A stretch of 64,000 nucleotides of DNA from Akkermansiaceae bacterium UBA6138 (GTDB taxonomy: Bacteria; Verrucomicrobiota; Verrucomicrobiia; Verrucomicrobiales; DEV007), in contig DIVG01000076.1 of the NCBI GenBank assembly GCA_002422425.1, forward strand, positions 28,544-92,543, in the 5' to 3' direction. The notes under the pieces are model-generated. The model was not told the DNA's origin, searched no databases, and saw only the letters and a program-made list of their open reading frames with translations. Made by a program: the position numbers and the translations under genes. Positions 51,562 to 61,174 of the stretch are shown here, piece by piece (the stretch's first letter is position 1; each line of letters opens with the position of its first letter).

Positions 51562-54500
51562 ATGAATCCACTTGTTCTCCTCATCCTCGGAATCGGCCAT
51601 CTCACAGCGACGTCCGCCCTAGCCGAATCCCCGCTTGAAGCCGGGGCAGCCACAATCGACATTTCGCCCCAGAAGCTTCCCGCGATCCGCAACGGCGGAT
51701 TCCTCCAGGCCATCGCCAACCGGGTTGATGATCCGCTCCATGCACGGGCGCTCGTCCTGAGATCAGGCGACACAACCGTGGCGCTCTGTGTTGTCGATTC
51801 GTGCATGCTGCCGACCGATGTCTGCGATGCCATCAAGGCGGCGGTCGCCGAAAAGATCGCGCTGCCGGCGGATCGTATCCTCATCTCCTCGACGCACACC
51901 CATTCCGCCCCCGGTGCCATGGCGCTGTGCCTCGGCACTCGCAAGGACAATACCTATACCGCACAGATGATCCCGCAGGTCGCAGAGGCCATCGTCAAGG
52001 CGCACGCCGTGCTCACTCCGGCGAAGGCGGGATGGGCTCAGGTCGATGCCCACGCCTTCACGAACTGCCGCCGCTGGATCCGGCGTCCTGACAAAATGCT
52101 CACCGATCCCTTCGGCGAGGTCAGTGTGCGGGCGATGATGCACCCCGGTCATGAAAGTCCGGATGTGGTCGGACCCTCCGGACCGACCGATCCCGAGCTT
52201 TCGCTTCTCAGTCTCGTCCGCGCCGACAATGAAAAACCTATCGCGATGATGGCCAACTATTCGATGCATTACTTCGGCGCGGGTCCCGGATTTTCGGCCG
52301 ACTACTTCGGCGAACTCGCCGGCATGATCGAAAAATCCCTCGGCAGCGGCGCGGTCGGACTCGTCTCGCAGGGCACGAGCGGAGACCTCCACTACATGGA
52401 CTACAGCAAGGCCAAAGACGCCGAACTGACACGCACGAAATACGCCGCCGGTCTCGCGGAGATCGCGCTGAAGGCACGGGCGGACATCACCCACCGCAGC
52501 GAACTCCCTCTCGCCATGGCCGAGGCGAAGCTCCCTCTGGGGCGTCGCCTCCCCTCTCCCGAACGCCTCGCCTGGGCCGCGCCGCGCAACGCCGCCCGCG
52601 CCGGAGCCGTGCCAAAAAGCAAAGAGGAGGTCTATGCCGAGCAGGCGGAGTGGATCCACGCGAATCCCTCGACCGAAGTCATCCTGCAGGCCCTGCGTCT
52701 CGGTGACCTCGCCATCACCGCTCTGCCGAACGAGGTCTACGGCATCACCGGCCTGAAGCTCAAGGCGCAGAGTCCCCTCTCCGCGACCTTCAATATCGAA
52801 CTCGCCAACGGCGCCGAGGGCTACATCCCCCCACCGGAGCAGCATCGACTCGGCGGCTACACAACCTGGCCCGCCCGCACTGCCGGTCTCGAAGAGTCCG
52901 CCGAACCGCAGATTGTCGAGACACTTCTTGCTTTGCTGGAACGCGTCAGCGGAAAGGCACGACGCCCGCTCAGCGACGGCGACAGCCCCTACCGCCGGGC
53001 TATTCTCGCCGACACGCCGCTCGCCTACTGGCCGCTCAACGACCTCACCGGTCCGGAACCCCGCGAAGCCACCGGCAAAGGAGCGGCCCGGTGGGAGGAC
53101 GGCGTCGCCTTTGGGCTTCCCGGCGTCCAGTCAAGCGGCGGGGCGATCTCGACCGAGCCGGAGAAAGAGAACCCCTTCACCACTACCGACAGCAACCGCT
53201 CGACCCACGTCGCCGGCGGACGTCTCCGGACGCCGCTCCCCGAATCTGGCACGACCTACAGCGCGGAGCTGTGGTTCTGGAACGGCCTCCCCGACGACAT
53301 CCGACCCGTCACCGCCTACCTTTTTTCCCGCGGAATCGATGCGGACAAAACGGCCCGAGGCGAACACCTCGGGATCGGCGGCACCCACGCCGACGTGCCG
53401 CCGGGCCGCCTCTTTTTCTACACCGGCAACGAGGTGGGCCAGGTCGTCCCGGGAAAAACGCGACTAAGTTTCCGCGACTGGCATCATGTCGTGCTTGTGC
53501 GCGAGGGAGAAAAATTGAGGATCTATCTCGACGGGAAAGAAGAGATCACGGCGGAGACTCCCTGGACGATTTCCGAACGCGAGGGTGAACTCTTCCTTGG
53601 CGGGCGCAGCGACGGGCTCTTCGGGCTTGAGGGTAAACTTGACGAAGTGGCATTGTATCCGACCGCGCTCAGCGCGGAACAGGTTGCCACCCATTTCAAA
53701 GCGGCGGAGCGCATCGCGCCAACCTCCAAACCCGATTCCGCCCCGCGCGCGCCTGACAACAGCCTCAAGGCGCTGCATCTTCCCGCCGGATTCGAAGCCC
53801 GCCTCGTTGCGGCGGAACCGCTCGTGCTCGATCCGGTCGCCTTTGACTGGGACGCGAAAGGGCGGCTCTGCGTCGTCGAGATGGCCGACTACCCGCTCGG
53901 ACTCGACAACGCCGGATCCCGCGGCGGTCGCATCCGCGTCCTCGAAGACCGCGACCGCGACGGCCTCTACGATCACAGCACCCTCTTCGCCGACGGGCTG
54001 AATTTTCCCAATGGACTCATCACCTGGCGCGACGGCATCATCGTCACCGCCGCCCCCGACATTCTCTACCTTGAGGACAGCGACGGGGACGGAAGGGCGG
54101 ACAAAACCGAAGTTCTTTACACCGGACTCAGCGAGGGCAACGAACAGCTCCGCGCCAACGGTCTCCGCTGGGGACTCGACAATTGGGTCTACGTCGCCGC
54201 CGGCGGGCACCACGGCAAACACGGTGCCGACACGAAACTACTTTCCACCCGCACCGGGATCGAAACTCTCGTCGGGAGCCGCGACTTCCGCATCCGGCCG
54301 GACACCGGTGAGGTCGAGGCTCAGAGCGGCCCGACCCAGTTCGGGCGCAACCGCGACAGCTGGGGCCGCTGGTTCGGCACGCAGAATTCGCATCCGCTCT
54401 GGCATTACGTTCTGCCCGATCACTACCTGAAACGCAATCCCCACTTCGCCGCGCCCGAGGGACGGGTCCAACTCCCCGGTGGTTCCAATCCGCCGGTCTT

Positions 54501-56586
54501 TGCGGCGAGCCCTCCCGAGAAACGCTACCACAGCTTCCAGCAGGCAGGACGCTACACTTCCGCCTGCGGCGGCATGATCTACCGCGACAGTCACCTCTTT
54601 CCGGAAACGGAAACGATGGCCTTCATCGCCGAGCCCTTTCACAATCTCGTGCAGCAACTCGCCCTCAGACCCGACGGAGTCACCTTTTCCGCACAGCGGG
54701 TCGGGCAGCGGAGTGACGACGAAAAGTCGACCGACTTTTTCGCGAGCGAAGACCGCTGGTGCCGCCCCGTCATGATCCGCACCGGACCCGACGGCGCTCT
54801 TTGGATCGCCGACATGTATCGCTACATGATCGAGCACCCGCACTGGCTCCCTCAGGAGGGAAAAGACGAATTGCTTCCCCACTACCGGCTCGGCGACGAC
54901 TTGGGACGGATCTATCGCGTCAGCCGGACCGGATCAGATCCGCGTCCGATTCCCGATCTATCCTCTCTCGCTTCGCGCGAACTCGTCGCACAACTCCACT
55001 CACCGAATGGCTGGGTGCGTGACAAGGCGCAGCAGATGTTACTTTGGCAGGGTGAGAATCCCGAATCGATCTCAGCACTGCACGAGACCGCCCTCACTGC
55101 TCCCGACCCGCTTACCCGTCTCCACGCGCTCGGCACACTCGAGGGAATGGGGCAACTCGATACAGCGACCGACGCCCTCGTCGCCGCCCTGGGCCATCCT
55201 CATCCCGGCCTGCGGGAGAATGCCTTGCGCCTGACAGAGACCACCCGGGATCCTTTCGTTTTTCAAACCGTGATCGGTCTTGCCTCAGATCCTGATCCGA
55301 AAGTGCAACTCCAGCTCGCCTTCACCCTGGGAGAATCGGATGACCCGGCGGCCGGAAAAATTCTTGCCACGCTGCTCAATCAAAAGATCGAAGACCCTTT
55401 TCTCTCCGCCGCCGTCCTCAGCTCCGCCCTCCCGCATCTCGGCCAGCTCACCCGGTCGGCGACGCCGGCCTCGCGCTCTGGTCTCCTTCCCATGGTCCTT
55501 GCGACAGGTGACCGCGAGGCTCTCGCCCGGCTCCTCGCACCTGCCTTCGATATCGACGGGGAAACGCCCCCGATTCGCTGGCGCTGGTTCGGTAGATTCC
55601 TCGGAGAAATGGAGTCCCGCCAACTCACTCTAGAAGGCCTGGTCGAAACCGCACCGGCTGATTCCTTTTCCCGATTTCTCCAGCAGGCGGAAGATCTCTT
55701 CACCGAGGCAACCGTCCGGCGCGACGATGACGCCGCGCCCCTTCACGATCGACTCGCCGCCGCCGCCCTCCTCGCCCGCCACGCACCGTCCCGCGAGGCA
55801 TCGATCGCCTTTCTCAACGGTCAACTCACGACCGGACTCGGAAATGAGTGCTGGCCCGACATTCTCGCCACCGCCGTCGCCACCGCCGATGCCGGACTCG
55901 CCGATCGGCTTCTCGCCCTCTGGGCACAACTCTCCCCGCATCAACGCGGTCTCGCCCTCGACGCCCTCATGTCACGTCCCGCCTCGACCACCGCACTCCT
56001 CGCAGCCTTCCCCGCCGGAACCCTTCGCCCCGCCGACATCGACGCGACGCGCCGCATGCAACTCCTCAATCATCCTGACAAAGACACAAAGAAAAAAGCC
56101 GCCGCTCTCTTCAACCTCGCCACGACTCCAGGGCGGGGAGAGGCGCTCGCCCGCTATCAACCCGCGTTGACACTTCAGGGAAAGGCGGAAGCGGGCCGCC
56201 TCGTCTACCAGAAAACCTGTGCCGCCTGCCACCCGTTCGGGACAGAGGGACTCGCCGTCGGTCCCCGCCTTGAGACCGTCGCCGACCATCCGGCGGAAAA
56301 GATCCTGACCAACATCATCGACCCCAACCTCGACATTCAGCCCGGCTTCCACGCCTACACTGCGACCCTGAAAAACGGCGGTCAACTCTTCGGACTCCTC
56401 GTCGGCGAATCTGCGGCGAGTCTCACCTTCAAAACGCTTGATGCAAAAACGCACGCGGTGAGGCGCGATGAAATCGCGAGCCTCCAGAGCACCGGCGTCT
56501 CGCTCATGCCCGAGGGACTCGAGGCCTCCATTTCCGTCGGGGAAATGGCCGATCTCATCGCATTCCTGAAGACAAGGGCCCGTTAG
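51562..56586 (+). CDS. giant secreted fusion: ceramidase-like + lectin-like + PVC dehydrogenase + HEAT + cytochrome c
   Basis: 1674 residues from ATG 51562 (signal peptide MNPLVLLILGIGHLTATSALA). In order: neutral-ceramidase-like hydrolase about 22-460 (GAATIDISPQK, ISSTHTHSAPGAM near 112, MANYSMHYFG, FNIELANGAEGYIPPPEQ); LamG/concanavalin-like domain about 483-713 (PLAYWPLNDLTG, LFLGGRSDGLFGLEGKLDEV); PVC dehydrogenase propeller about 733-1125 (LHLPAGFEARLVAAEPLV, DRDRDGLYDHSTLFADGLNF); HEAT-like helices about 1130-1530; haem domain with CAACHPFG near 1552 and a final GEMADLIAFLKTR. The open frame extends upstream to 50668 but that is antisense to the PP2C gene. No frameshift or internal start signal separates the modules. 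Confidence 0.9.
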   Translation: MNPLVLLILGIGHLTATSALAESPLEAGAATIDISPQKLPAIRNGGFLQAIANRVDDPLHARALVLRSGDTTVALCVVDSCMLPTDVCDAIKAAVAEKIALPADRILISSTHTHSAPGAMALCLGTRKDNTYTAQMIPQVAEAIVKAHAVLTPAKAGWAQVDAHAFTNCRRWIRRPDKMLTDPFGEVSVRAMMHPGHESPDVVGPSGPTDPELSLLSLVRADNEKPIAMMANYSMHYFGAGPGFSADYFGELAGMIEKSLGSGAVGLVSQGTSGDLHYMDYSKAKDAELTRTKYAAGLAEIALKARADITHRSELPLAMAEAKLPLGRRLPSPERLAWAAPRNAARAGAVPKSKEEVYAEQAEWIHANPSTEVILQALRLGDLAITALPNEVYGITGLKLKAQSPLSATFNIELANGAEGYIPPPEQHRLGGYTTWPARTAGLEESAEPQIVETLLALLERVSGKARRPLSDGDSPYRRAILADTPLAYWPLNDLTGPEPREATGKGAARWEDGVAFGLPGVQSSGGAISTEPEKENPFTTTDSNRSTHVAGGRLRTPLPESGTTYSAELWFWNGLPDDIRPVTAYLFSRGIDADKTARGEHLGIGGTHADVPPGRLFFYTGNEVGQVVPGKTRLSFRDWHHVVLVREGEKLRIYLDGKEEITAETPWTISEREGELFLGGRSDGLFGLEGKLDEVALYPTALSAEQVATHFKAAERIAPTSKPDSAPRAPDNSLKALHLPAGFEARLVAAEPLVLDPVAFDWDAKGRLCVVEMADYPLGLDNAGSRGGRIRVLEDRDRDGLYDHSTLFADGLNFPNGLITWRDGIIVTAAPDILYLEDSDGDGRADKTEVLYTGLSEGNEQLRANGLRWGLDNWVYVAAGGHHGKHGADTKLLSTRTGIETLVGSRDFRIRPDTGEVEAQSGPTQFGRNRDSWGRWFGTQNSHPLWHYVLPDHYLKRNPHFAAPEGRVQLPGGSNPPVFAASPPEKRYHSFQQAGRYTSACGGMIYRDSHLFPETETMAFIAEPFHNLVQQLALRPDGVTFSAQRVGQRSDDEKSTDFFASEDRWCRPVMIRTGPDGALWIADMYRYMIEHPHWLPQEGKDELLPHYRLGDDLGRIYRVSRTGSDPRPIPDLSSLASRELVAQLHSPNGWVRDKAQQMLLWQGENPESISALHETALTAPDPLTRLHALGTLEGMGQLDTATDALVAALGHPHPGLRENALRLTETTRDPFVFQTVIGLASDPDPKVQLQLAFTLGESDDPAAGKILATLLNQKIEDPFLSAAVLSSALPHLGQLTRSATPASRSGLLPMVLATGDREALARLLAPAFDIDGETPPIRWRWFGRFLGEMESRQLTLEGLVETAPADSFSRFLQQAEDLFTEATVRRDDDAAPLHDRLAAAALLARHAPSREASIAFLNGQLTTGLGNECWPDILATAVATADAGLADRLLALWAQLSPHQRGLALDALMSRPASTTALLAAFPAGTLRPADIDATRRMQLLNHPDKDTKKKAAALFNLATTPGRGEALARYQPALTLQGKAEAGRLVYQKTCAACHPFGTEGLAVGPRLETVADHPAEKILTNIIDPNLDIQPGFHAYTATLKNGGQLFGLLVGESAASLTFKTLDAKTHAVRRDEIASLQSTGVSLMPEGLEASISVGEMADLIAFLKTRAR

Positions 56587-56797
56587 CCTAAAAGTCCCTT
56601 GCCGGCGCCGACGGTCACACGGGAGCCCGGAAAGGCGGGCCATTGCCGCCCTTCGGCCGGCCATCTGCGCTTTGCTCCGGTTCCTGGGCCTGCCATTTCG
56701 GCAATCTATATCCTTCGGAAAGCTCCTATCCTTCGCTCCGGCGTAAAACCGGCCCGAAGACCCGCGCTACCTTTTGTCGATAGTGACTGCCTCACCC

Positions 56798-57274
56798 TCA
56801 CCGCAATTTCGCCGCGAGGGCTTCCGCGATCACCGGCGGGACAAATCGCTCAATATTGCCGCCGAGACGGGCGACTTCTTTGACGATGCGCGAACTGAGA
56901 TAAATATTTTCCTGACTCGGAACGAGGAAGATGGTCTCGAGCGTCTCGTCGAGACTGCGGTTCATTAGGGCCATCTGGAACTCATATTCGAAATCCGAGA
57001 CCGCCCGCAGCCCGCGGATGACGGCCTGGGCACTCTCCTGACGCACGAAGTTTACAAGGAGCCCTCCAAAGGACCGCACTTCCAGTCCCGGAATGTGCGA
57101 AGCAGCCCGCCGGATCAGGTCGACCCTTTCATCCATCGAGAAAAGGCCGTCCTTGGCATGATTCACGGCCACGGCGACGATGATACGGTCACACAGTTTA
57201 GCGGCCCGTTCGATCACGTCGATGTGCCCGTTGTGGACCGGATCAAAACTGCCGGGATAGATTGCTGTCTTCAT
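56798..57274 (-). CDS. coaD: phosphopantetheine adenylyltransferase
   Basis: 158 residues. Penultimate step of coenzyme A synthesis (phosphopantetheine + ATP to dephospho-CoA). Nucleotidyltransferase motif AIYPGSFDPVHNGHIDVIER (His-Asn-Gly-His about 14-17), VAVAVNHAKDGLFSMDERV, VRSFGGLLVNFVRQ, AVIRGLRAVSDFEYEFQMA and the second conserved motif NIYLSSRIVKEVARLGG (about 125). Length is standard. The 211-bp gap 56587-56797 between it and the convergent giant gene has no gene and no clear terminator. Confidence 0.96.
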   Translation of the reverse strand: MKTAIYPGSFDPVHNGHIDVIERAAKLCDRIIVAVAVNHAKDGLFSMDERVDLIRRAASHIPGLEVRSFGGLLVNFVRQESAQAVIRGLRAVSDFEYEFQMALMNRSLDETLETIFLVPSQENIYLSSRIVKEVARLGGNIERFVPPVIAEALAAKLR

Positions 57275-57383
57275 AACTTGACTCTTCTCAAGGGGCCAAA
57301 AAATCCCCCACCATGCCTGAGTTTGAACTCAAATTCCGAAATTATTCAAAGACATTTCACGGTATTTCGTTACTATCCACACC

Positions 57384-57815
57384 ATGAATTTCTCCCATGG
57401 CTTGCTTCTTGTGACCGTCTCTGCCGCGACCTCGCTGCTTTTGTCATGTGTCGGTGAAAAGAGCACTGGAAAAACCCCCGAAACCGCCGGTGCGGCTCTC
57501 GGTGACACGGGCCCCATAAACACGGCTGGCTTCCTCCAGACCGACTACAAACCGCTCGTAAAATGGCTCGATGACGAGCGTTTCGAAGTGGATTACAAGC
57601 ACATGACGCCGCAGCTGATCTTCGATCAGGTGCCGCTTAACGACATTTTCTACGAGACCTCAAACTTGCCGACGACGGCTCCCCCCTTTAACTTTGCCCA
57701 GGCCAACATCTCCCGCCGGGAGCTTCTCAAGCGCATCGCGAGCCATTGGAAGCTGAAGATGTCGTTCGCCATCGACTCCTCGGGCAAGCCGACCGCAGTC
57801 AAAGTAGAGGGCTAG
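57384..57815 (+). CDS. small lipoprotein, unknown function
   Basis: 143 residues. Lipoprotein signal with lipobox LLSC (MNFSHGLLLVTVSAATSLLLSC). The mature part has a short linker and then FEVDYKHMTPQLIFDQVPLNDIFYET and ISRRELLKRIASHWKLKMSFAIDSSGKP, which recalls STN/secretin-N-like short domains (two strands and helices with 'L-N-D-I-F' and a final exposed strand) but I cannot assign it firmly. Divergent from coaD and convergent with avtA (17 bp between stops). Confidence 0.7.
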   Translation: MNFSHGLLLVTVSAATSLLLSCVGEKSTGKTPETAGAALGDTGPINTAGFLQTDYKPLVKWLDDERFEVDYKHMTPQLIFDQVPLNDIFYETSNLPTTAPPFNFAQANISRRELLKRIASHWKLKMSFAIDSSGKPTAVKVEG

Positions 57816-57832
57816 GCCGGAACGGATCCAGG

Positions 57833-59116
57833 TCAGGCATAGACCTTGCGGATCACTTCTCCGAGGATGCGGAACCCCTCAGCGACGACTTCTTCGGGCT
57901 GGGTAAAGCTCACGCGGATACACTGGCCAGCGTGGTCCCAGCCGGTCCTGTCGAGGCCGTAGAAAAAGTATTCGCCCGGCACGACGATGAGTTCGGCTTC
58001 TTTAAGGCGTCGGTAGAGTTCGCGACAACTGATCGGGAGACCGTCGAACCAGAACCAGAGGAAAAAAGCTCCCTCACTGAGATGAACGCGCCAAGGCACC
58101 TCTTCAGGGAGATACTGCTGCGCGAGCTCGAGAGCGCGGCGCGAGCGCTCTTCGTAGTAGGGTTTGACTACTTCGCGCGCTAACAAAAGCACCTCGCCCG
58201 ACTCTATCAGCGGACGCGCCAGGGCCTGGCCGACATTGTTGTTCGAGAGTCCCACGATCGCCGTCATCGAGCGAATCTCGCGGATGATTTCCTCGCGCGC
58301 CACGACGATCCCGGTGCGCGTCCCGGGCAGCCCGAGTTTGCTGAGACTGAGGGTCAGGATGATATTCTCGTCCCACACGGGAGTCGCGTCGCGAAACACA
58401 ACCCCGGGGAAAGGCAGTCCGTAGGCATTGTCGATGATAAGCGGCACCCCCCCGGCCGCAGCGAGACCCCGGAGCCGGGCGACTTCGTTGTCGGTGAGGA
58501 CATTGCTGCTCGGGTTCGTCGGACGGGAGACGGCGATGGCGCCGTGTGTCTCGTTGATGTCGAGCGCGTCGAAGTCGATGTGGTATTTGAAAAACCGATC
58601 CCCGATCAGCTCGATCTTCGGCCGACGGCTGTCGAACATAGCCTGCTCGGAGACCCCGAGATCGCCGTAGCCGATATACTCGGGCACGAGCGGCAGGAGA
58701 ATGCGGCGTTTGCTCCCGTCGATCATGTTGCCGGCAAAGCGGTTTAGCAGGAAAAAGAAAGCGGTCTGCCCTCCATTGGTTACCGCGATGTTCGCTGCCG
58801 TGAGATCCCAGCCGTATTCGCGCTTCAGAAAAGCGGCGAGCGCTTCGCGAAAGGCGGGGTTTCCGGCGGGCTGATCGTAATCGGCGAGAACACGGTCGAA
58901 CGCATCGGGAGTCACGGAGAGAAGTTCGCGCATGCGCTCGCGCCAGATCGCCTGCATTGTCGGAATATGCGCGGGACTGCCCCCGCCCATCATACGGAGC
59001 CGCCCGCGCCCGAGGGCGAGAGCCTCGCCGAGATCGTCCATCAGCTCGGTGATTCCGGAATGTTCCGTGAGATTCCGTGCGAAGATCGACTTCAGGTAGG
59101 GGGCATCCGTGTTCAC
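57833..59116 (-). CDS. avtA: valine--pyruvate aminotransferase
   Basis: 427 residues from GTG 59116, chosen because family members begin about 15-20 residues before HSGITELMDDLG; the frame runs on upstream without homology. Fold-type I PLP transaminase: MMGGGSPAHIPTMQAIW, VLADYDQPAGNPAFREALA, VTNGGQTAFFFLLNRFAG, SRPTNPSSNVLTD, LIIDNAYGLPFPG with the conserved Asp/Tyr, and the PLP-Lys in LTLSLSKLGLPGTRTG (about 268). These blocks agree closely with AvtA. Interconverts valine/alanine and their keto acids. Its GTG overlaps the likely thiD GTG on the other strand by 8 bp, so one of the two starts may be wrong. Confidence 0.9.
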   Translation of the reverse strand: MNTDAPYLKSIFARNLTEHSGITELMDDLGEALALGRGRLRMMGGGSPAHIPTMQAIWRERMRELLSVTPDAFDRVLADYDQPAGNPAFREALAAFLKREYGWDLTAANIAVTNGGQTAFFFLLNRFAGNMIDGSKRRILLPLVPEYIGYGDLGVSEQAMFDSRRPKIELIGDRFFKYHIDFDALDINETHGAIAVSRPTNPSSNVLTDNEVARLRGLAAAGGVPLIIDNAYGLPFPGVVFRDATPVWDENIILTLSLSKLGLPGTRTGIVVAREEIIREIRSMTAIVGLSNNNVGQALARPLIESGEVLLLAREVVKPYYEERSRRALELAQQYLPEEVPWRVHLSEGAFFLWFWFDGLPISCRELYRRLKEAELIVVPGEYFFYGLDRTGWDHAGQCIRVSFTQPEEVVAEGFRILGEVIRKVYA

Positions 59117-60008
59117 TCTCTTATTTGCACTCACCCCCGCTCTCTGGCAAGGTCCTATCCTTATCAGACCTGTTTCCACTATCAAAACCGATTTCCCATC
59201 GCCGCCCGTCGTCCTGACCATCGCCGGATCTGACTCCTCAGCCGGTGCCGGAATCCAGGCCGACCTCAAGACTTTCGCCGCCCACGGCGTCTACGGCATC
59301 AATGCGCTCACTGCCGTGGTCGCGGAGACACCGGGTGCAGTGGCCGCAGTTTTCGCGCTGGATCCGACGCTTTTGCATCATCAGCTTAAGGAAATCGAAA
59401 CTTTTTTTCCCCTTGCTGCCGCAAAAACGGGAATGCTGGCGAACGGCGACCTCGTCGAAGTCGTGATCGATTTTTTCGAAGCCAATCGCGGAATCCCGCT
59501 CGTGATCGATCCGGTCATTCGCGCCGGAACCGGCACGAGGCTGCTGGATCGGCGGGGGCTTGAGCAAATGAAGACGCGCCTCTTTCCCCTCGCCCGACTC
59601 GTCACCCCGAACCTGCCCGAAGCCGAGGTCCTGCTCGGAACAAAAATCGACGGGGCTGCCGCTCTCGCCGCCGCGCCGCGCCAGCTCTCCGAACGCTACG
59701 GCTGCGATTTTCTCGTCAAAGGCGGGCATCTCGATAAAGGAGACGAGGTCACCGATCATGCCTGGATCGGGCGCGAGGCGGTCGTTTTCTCCCGTTCGCG
59801 CCTCGCCGTGCCCGACGTCCACGGGACGGGGTGCACCCTTTCGGCAGCGATCACAGCTCAGCTGGCGCAAGGCCGGGAGATGGCCGCGGCTATTCGGCGC
59901 GCCACCAAATACCTCGCGGCAGCGCTCGCTCAACATTACCGATGGACTGTCGGCGACCGCACAATCGAGGCATTGAAGCATTTCCCTGATGGGGTAGACT
60001 TTACCTGA
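59109..60008 (+). CDS. thiD: hydroxymethylpyrimidine/phosphomethylpyrimidine kinase
   Basis: Up to 299 residues. Ribokinase-like thiamine enzyme: VVLTIAGSDSSAGAGIQADLK (split: TIAGSDSSAGAGIQADLKTF is the signature), AHGVYGINALTAV, AAKTGMLANGD, VIDPVIRAGTGTRLL, LVTPNLPEAEVLLG, KGGH, and the catalytic VHGTGCTLSAAIT. The start is doubtful. The only ordinary in-frame start before the conserved region is GTG 59109, giving about 35 extra residues and overlapping the divergent avtA start; a rare ATC or CTG start nearer 59170-59214 is possible. First of the run thiD - S41-like - bioF - hydrolase, with 2 bp to the next gene. Confidence 0.9.
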   Translation: MFTLLFALTPALWQGPILIRPVSTIKTDFPSPPVVLTIAGSDSSAGAGIQADLKTFAAHGVYGINALTAVVAETPGAVAAVFALDPTLLHHQLKEIETFFPLAAAKTGMLANGDLVEVVIDFFEANRGIPLVIDPVIRAGTGTRLLDRRGLEQMKTRLFPLARLVTPNLPEAEVLLGTKIDGAAALAAAPRQLSERYGCDFLVKGGHLDKGDEVTDHAWIGREAVVFSRSRLAVPDVHGTGCTLSAAITAQLAQGREMAAAIRRATKYLAAALAQHYRWTVGDRTIEALKHFPDGVDFT

Positions 60009-60010
60009 AC

Positions 60011-61174
60011 ATGATCCGAGGCCTCCTCCTAGCGCTACTCGTTGTCGGCCCTGTCCACGCTCAGGACAAGGCGGCTCCGGTCACGACATCGTCTACCGCC
60101 AGGCCCGTCCCGGGTCCTTCTGTGACCGCGCCGCTATCGTCGCCCATCGGCCCCGAGGCGGATCATCCGACGCGACTGCGCGAACTCATCGACACCCTCG
60201 ACCAGGCGAGCATGCAGGAAGCCTTTCGCCTTCTCACGAACGATTACATTCAGCAGGAGAAACTCGACGATCTTGAGATCAATCGCGCCGCGCTTCAAGG
60301 CATGTTGAACCGGCTCGACTTCGGTGCGATGTTGCTTACGGAAAAATCGAGGGCGGAACGGAACTCGCCCTTTGACTTTCACCATGCGAGAATAAATCGC
60401 GAAATCGGTTACGTGCGATTCGGCCGTTACGAAGAGAGCGAGCTGTCCAGATTCGATGCGGCACTCTCGGAGTTCACGAGGGAGGAAGGCCTTGCGCATC
60501 TCATCCTCGATCTGCGATCTCCGCAAGCCCAGGCCGAATTCTCAATCGCGGCGCAAATCCTGAGCCGGTTCTGCGGGCCAAACGAGCTGCTTTTCAAAAT
60601 TCGTCGGCCCGGCAATGATCGCCCGAGCCTGTTTGTCTCAAGCGCGGTTCCGGGCGGGTGGCAAAAGGACATTATCCTGCTCGTCGATAGCGAGACCGGG
60701 AACGTTGGCGAGATTATCGCTGCCGTGCTGAAGCGGGAAACGGGCTGCCTCATCATCGGCGATCACACCCCTGGCCTGGCCGTGGAGTATCGCGACGTGC
60801 CGCTGGGAGAAGACCGTATTCTGCGCTACGCCATCGCGGAAGTAGTGCTCGAGGACGACTCGTCCATTTTTCAGGAAGGGGTCACCCCCGACATCGTCAG
60901 CGTGACGGTACCCAAGGCAAAATACGACATTTACGATGCGGTCGCGAAGGGTAGCGCCCTGACCACCTTCCTCTACCAGAAACAGCGGCCCCGCATGAAC
61001 GAGGCCGCCCTTGTTTCAGGAACCGATCCGGAGATCGATTACTACCTCCTCCTGAGCCAGCAAAAGCCGACTCCGTGGGACCGCCCCCCCCTCCAGGATC
61101 GCACCCTCCAACAGGCCGTTGATCTCCTTGAGACGACCAATTTCCTGAAACCAGACCGCAAAACGAAGCGGTGA
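60011..61174 (+). CDS. secreted S41-protease-like protein, catalytic residues missing
   Basis: 387 residues with signal peptide MIRGLLLALLVVGPVHA. A helical region (about 50-100) is followed by IGYVRFGRYEESELSRFDAAL and LAHLILDLRSPQAQAEFSIA, then IILLVDSETGNVGEIIAAVLKR, GCLIIGDHTPGLAVEYRDVPL and IFQEGVTPDIVSVTV. These align in order with the core of C-terminal-processing (S41) peptidases: I-L-D-L-R-N-N-P, L-V-N-x-x-S-A-S-A-S-E-I, V-x-G-x-x-T-x-G-K-G, G-I-x-P-D. The nucleophile Ser position reads Asn (TGNVGE) and the Lys of GKG is absent, and there is no PDZ domain. So probably a non-enzymatic relative. Sits 2 bp after thiD and overlaps bioF by 1 bp. Confidence 0.7.
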   Translation: MIRGLLLALLVVGPVHAQDKAAPVTTSSTARPVPGPSVTAPLSSPIGPEADHPTRLRELIDTLDQASMQEAFRLLTNDYIQQEKLDDLEINRAALQGMLNRLDFGAMLLTEKSRAERNSPFDFHHARINREIGYVRFGRYEESELSRFDAALSEFTREEGLAHLILDLRSPQAQAEFSIAAQILSRFCGPNELLFKIRRPGNDRPSLFVSSAVPGGWQKDIILLVDSETGNVGEIIAAVLKRETGCLIIGDHTPGLAVEYRDVPLGEDRILRYAIAEVVLEDDSSIFQEGVTPDIVSVTVPKAKYDIYDAVAKGSALTTFLYQKQRPRMNEAALVSGTDPEIDYYLLLSQQKPTPWDRPPLQDRTLQQAVDLLETTNFLKPDRKTKR

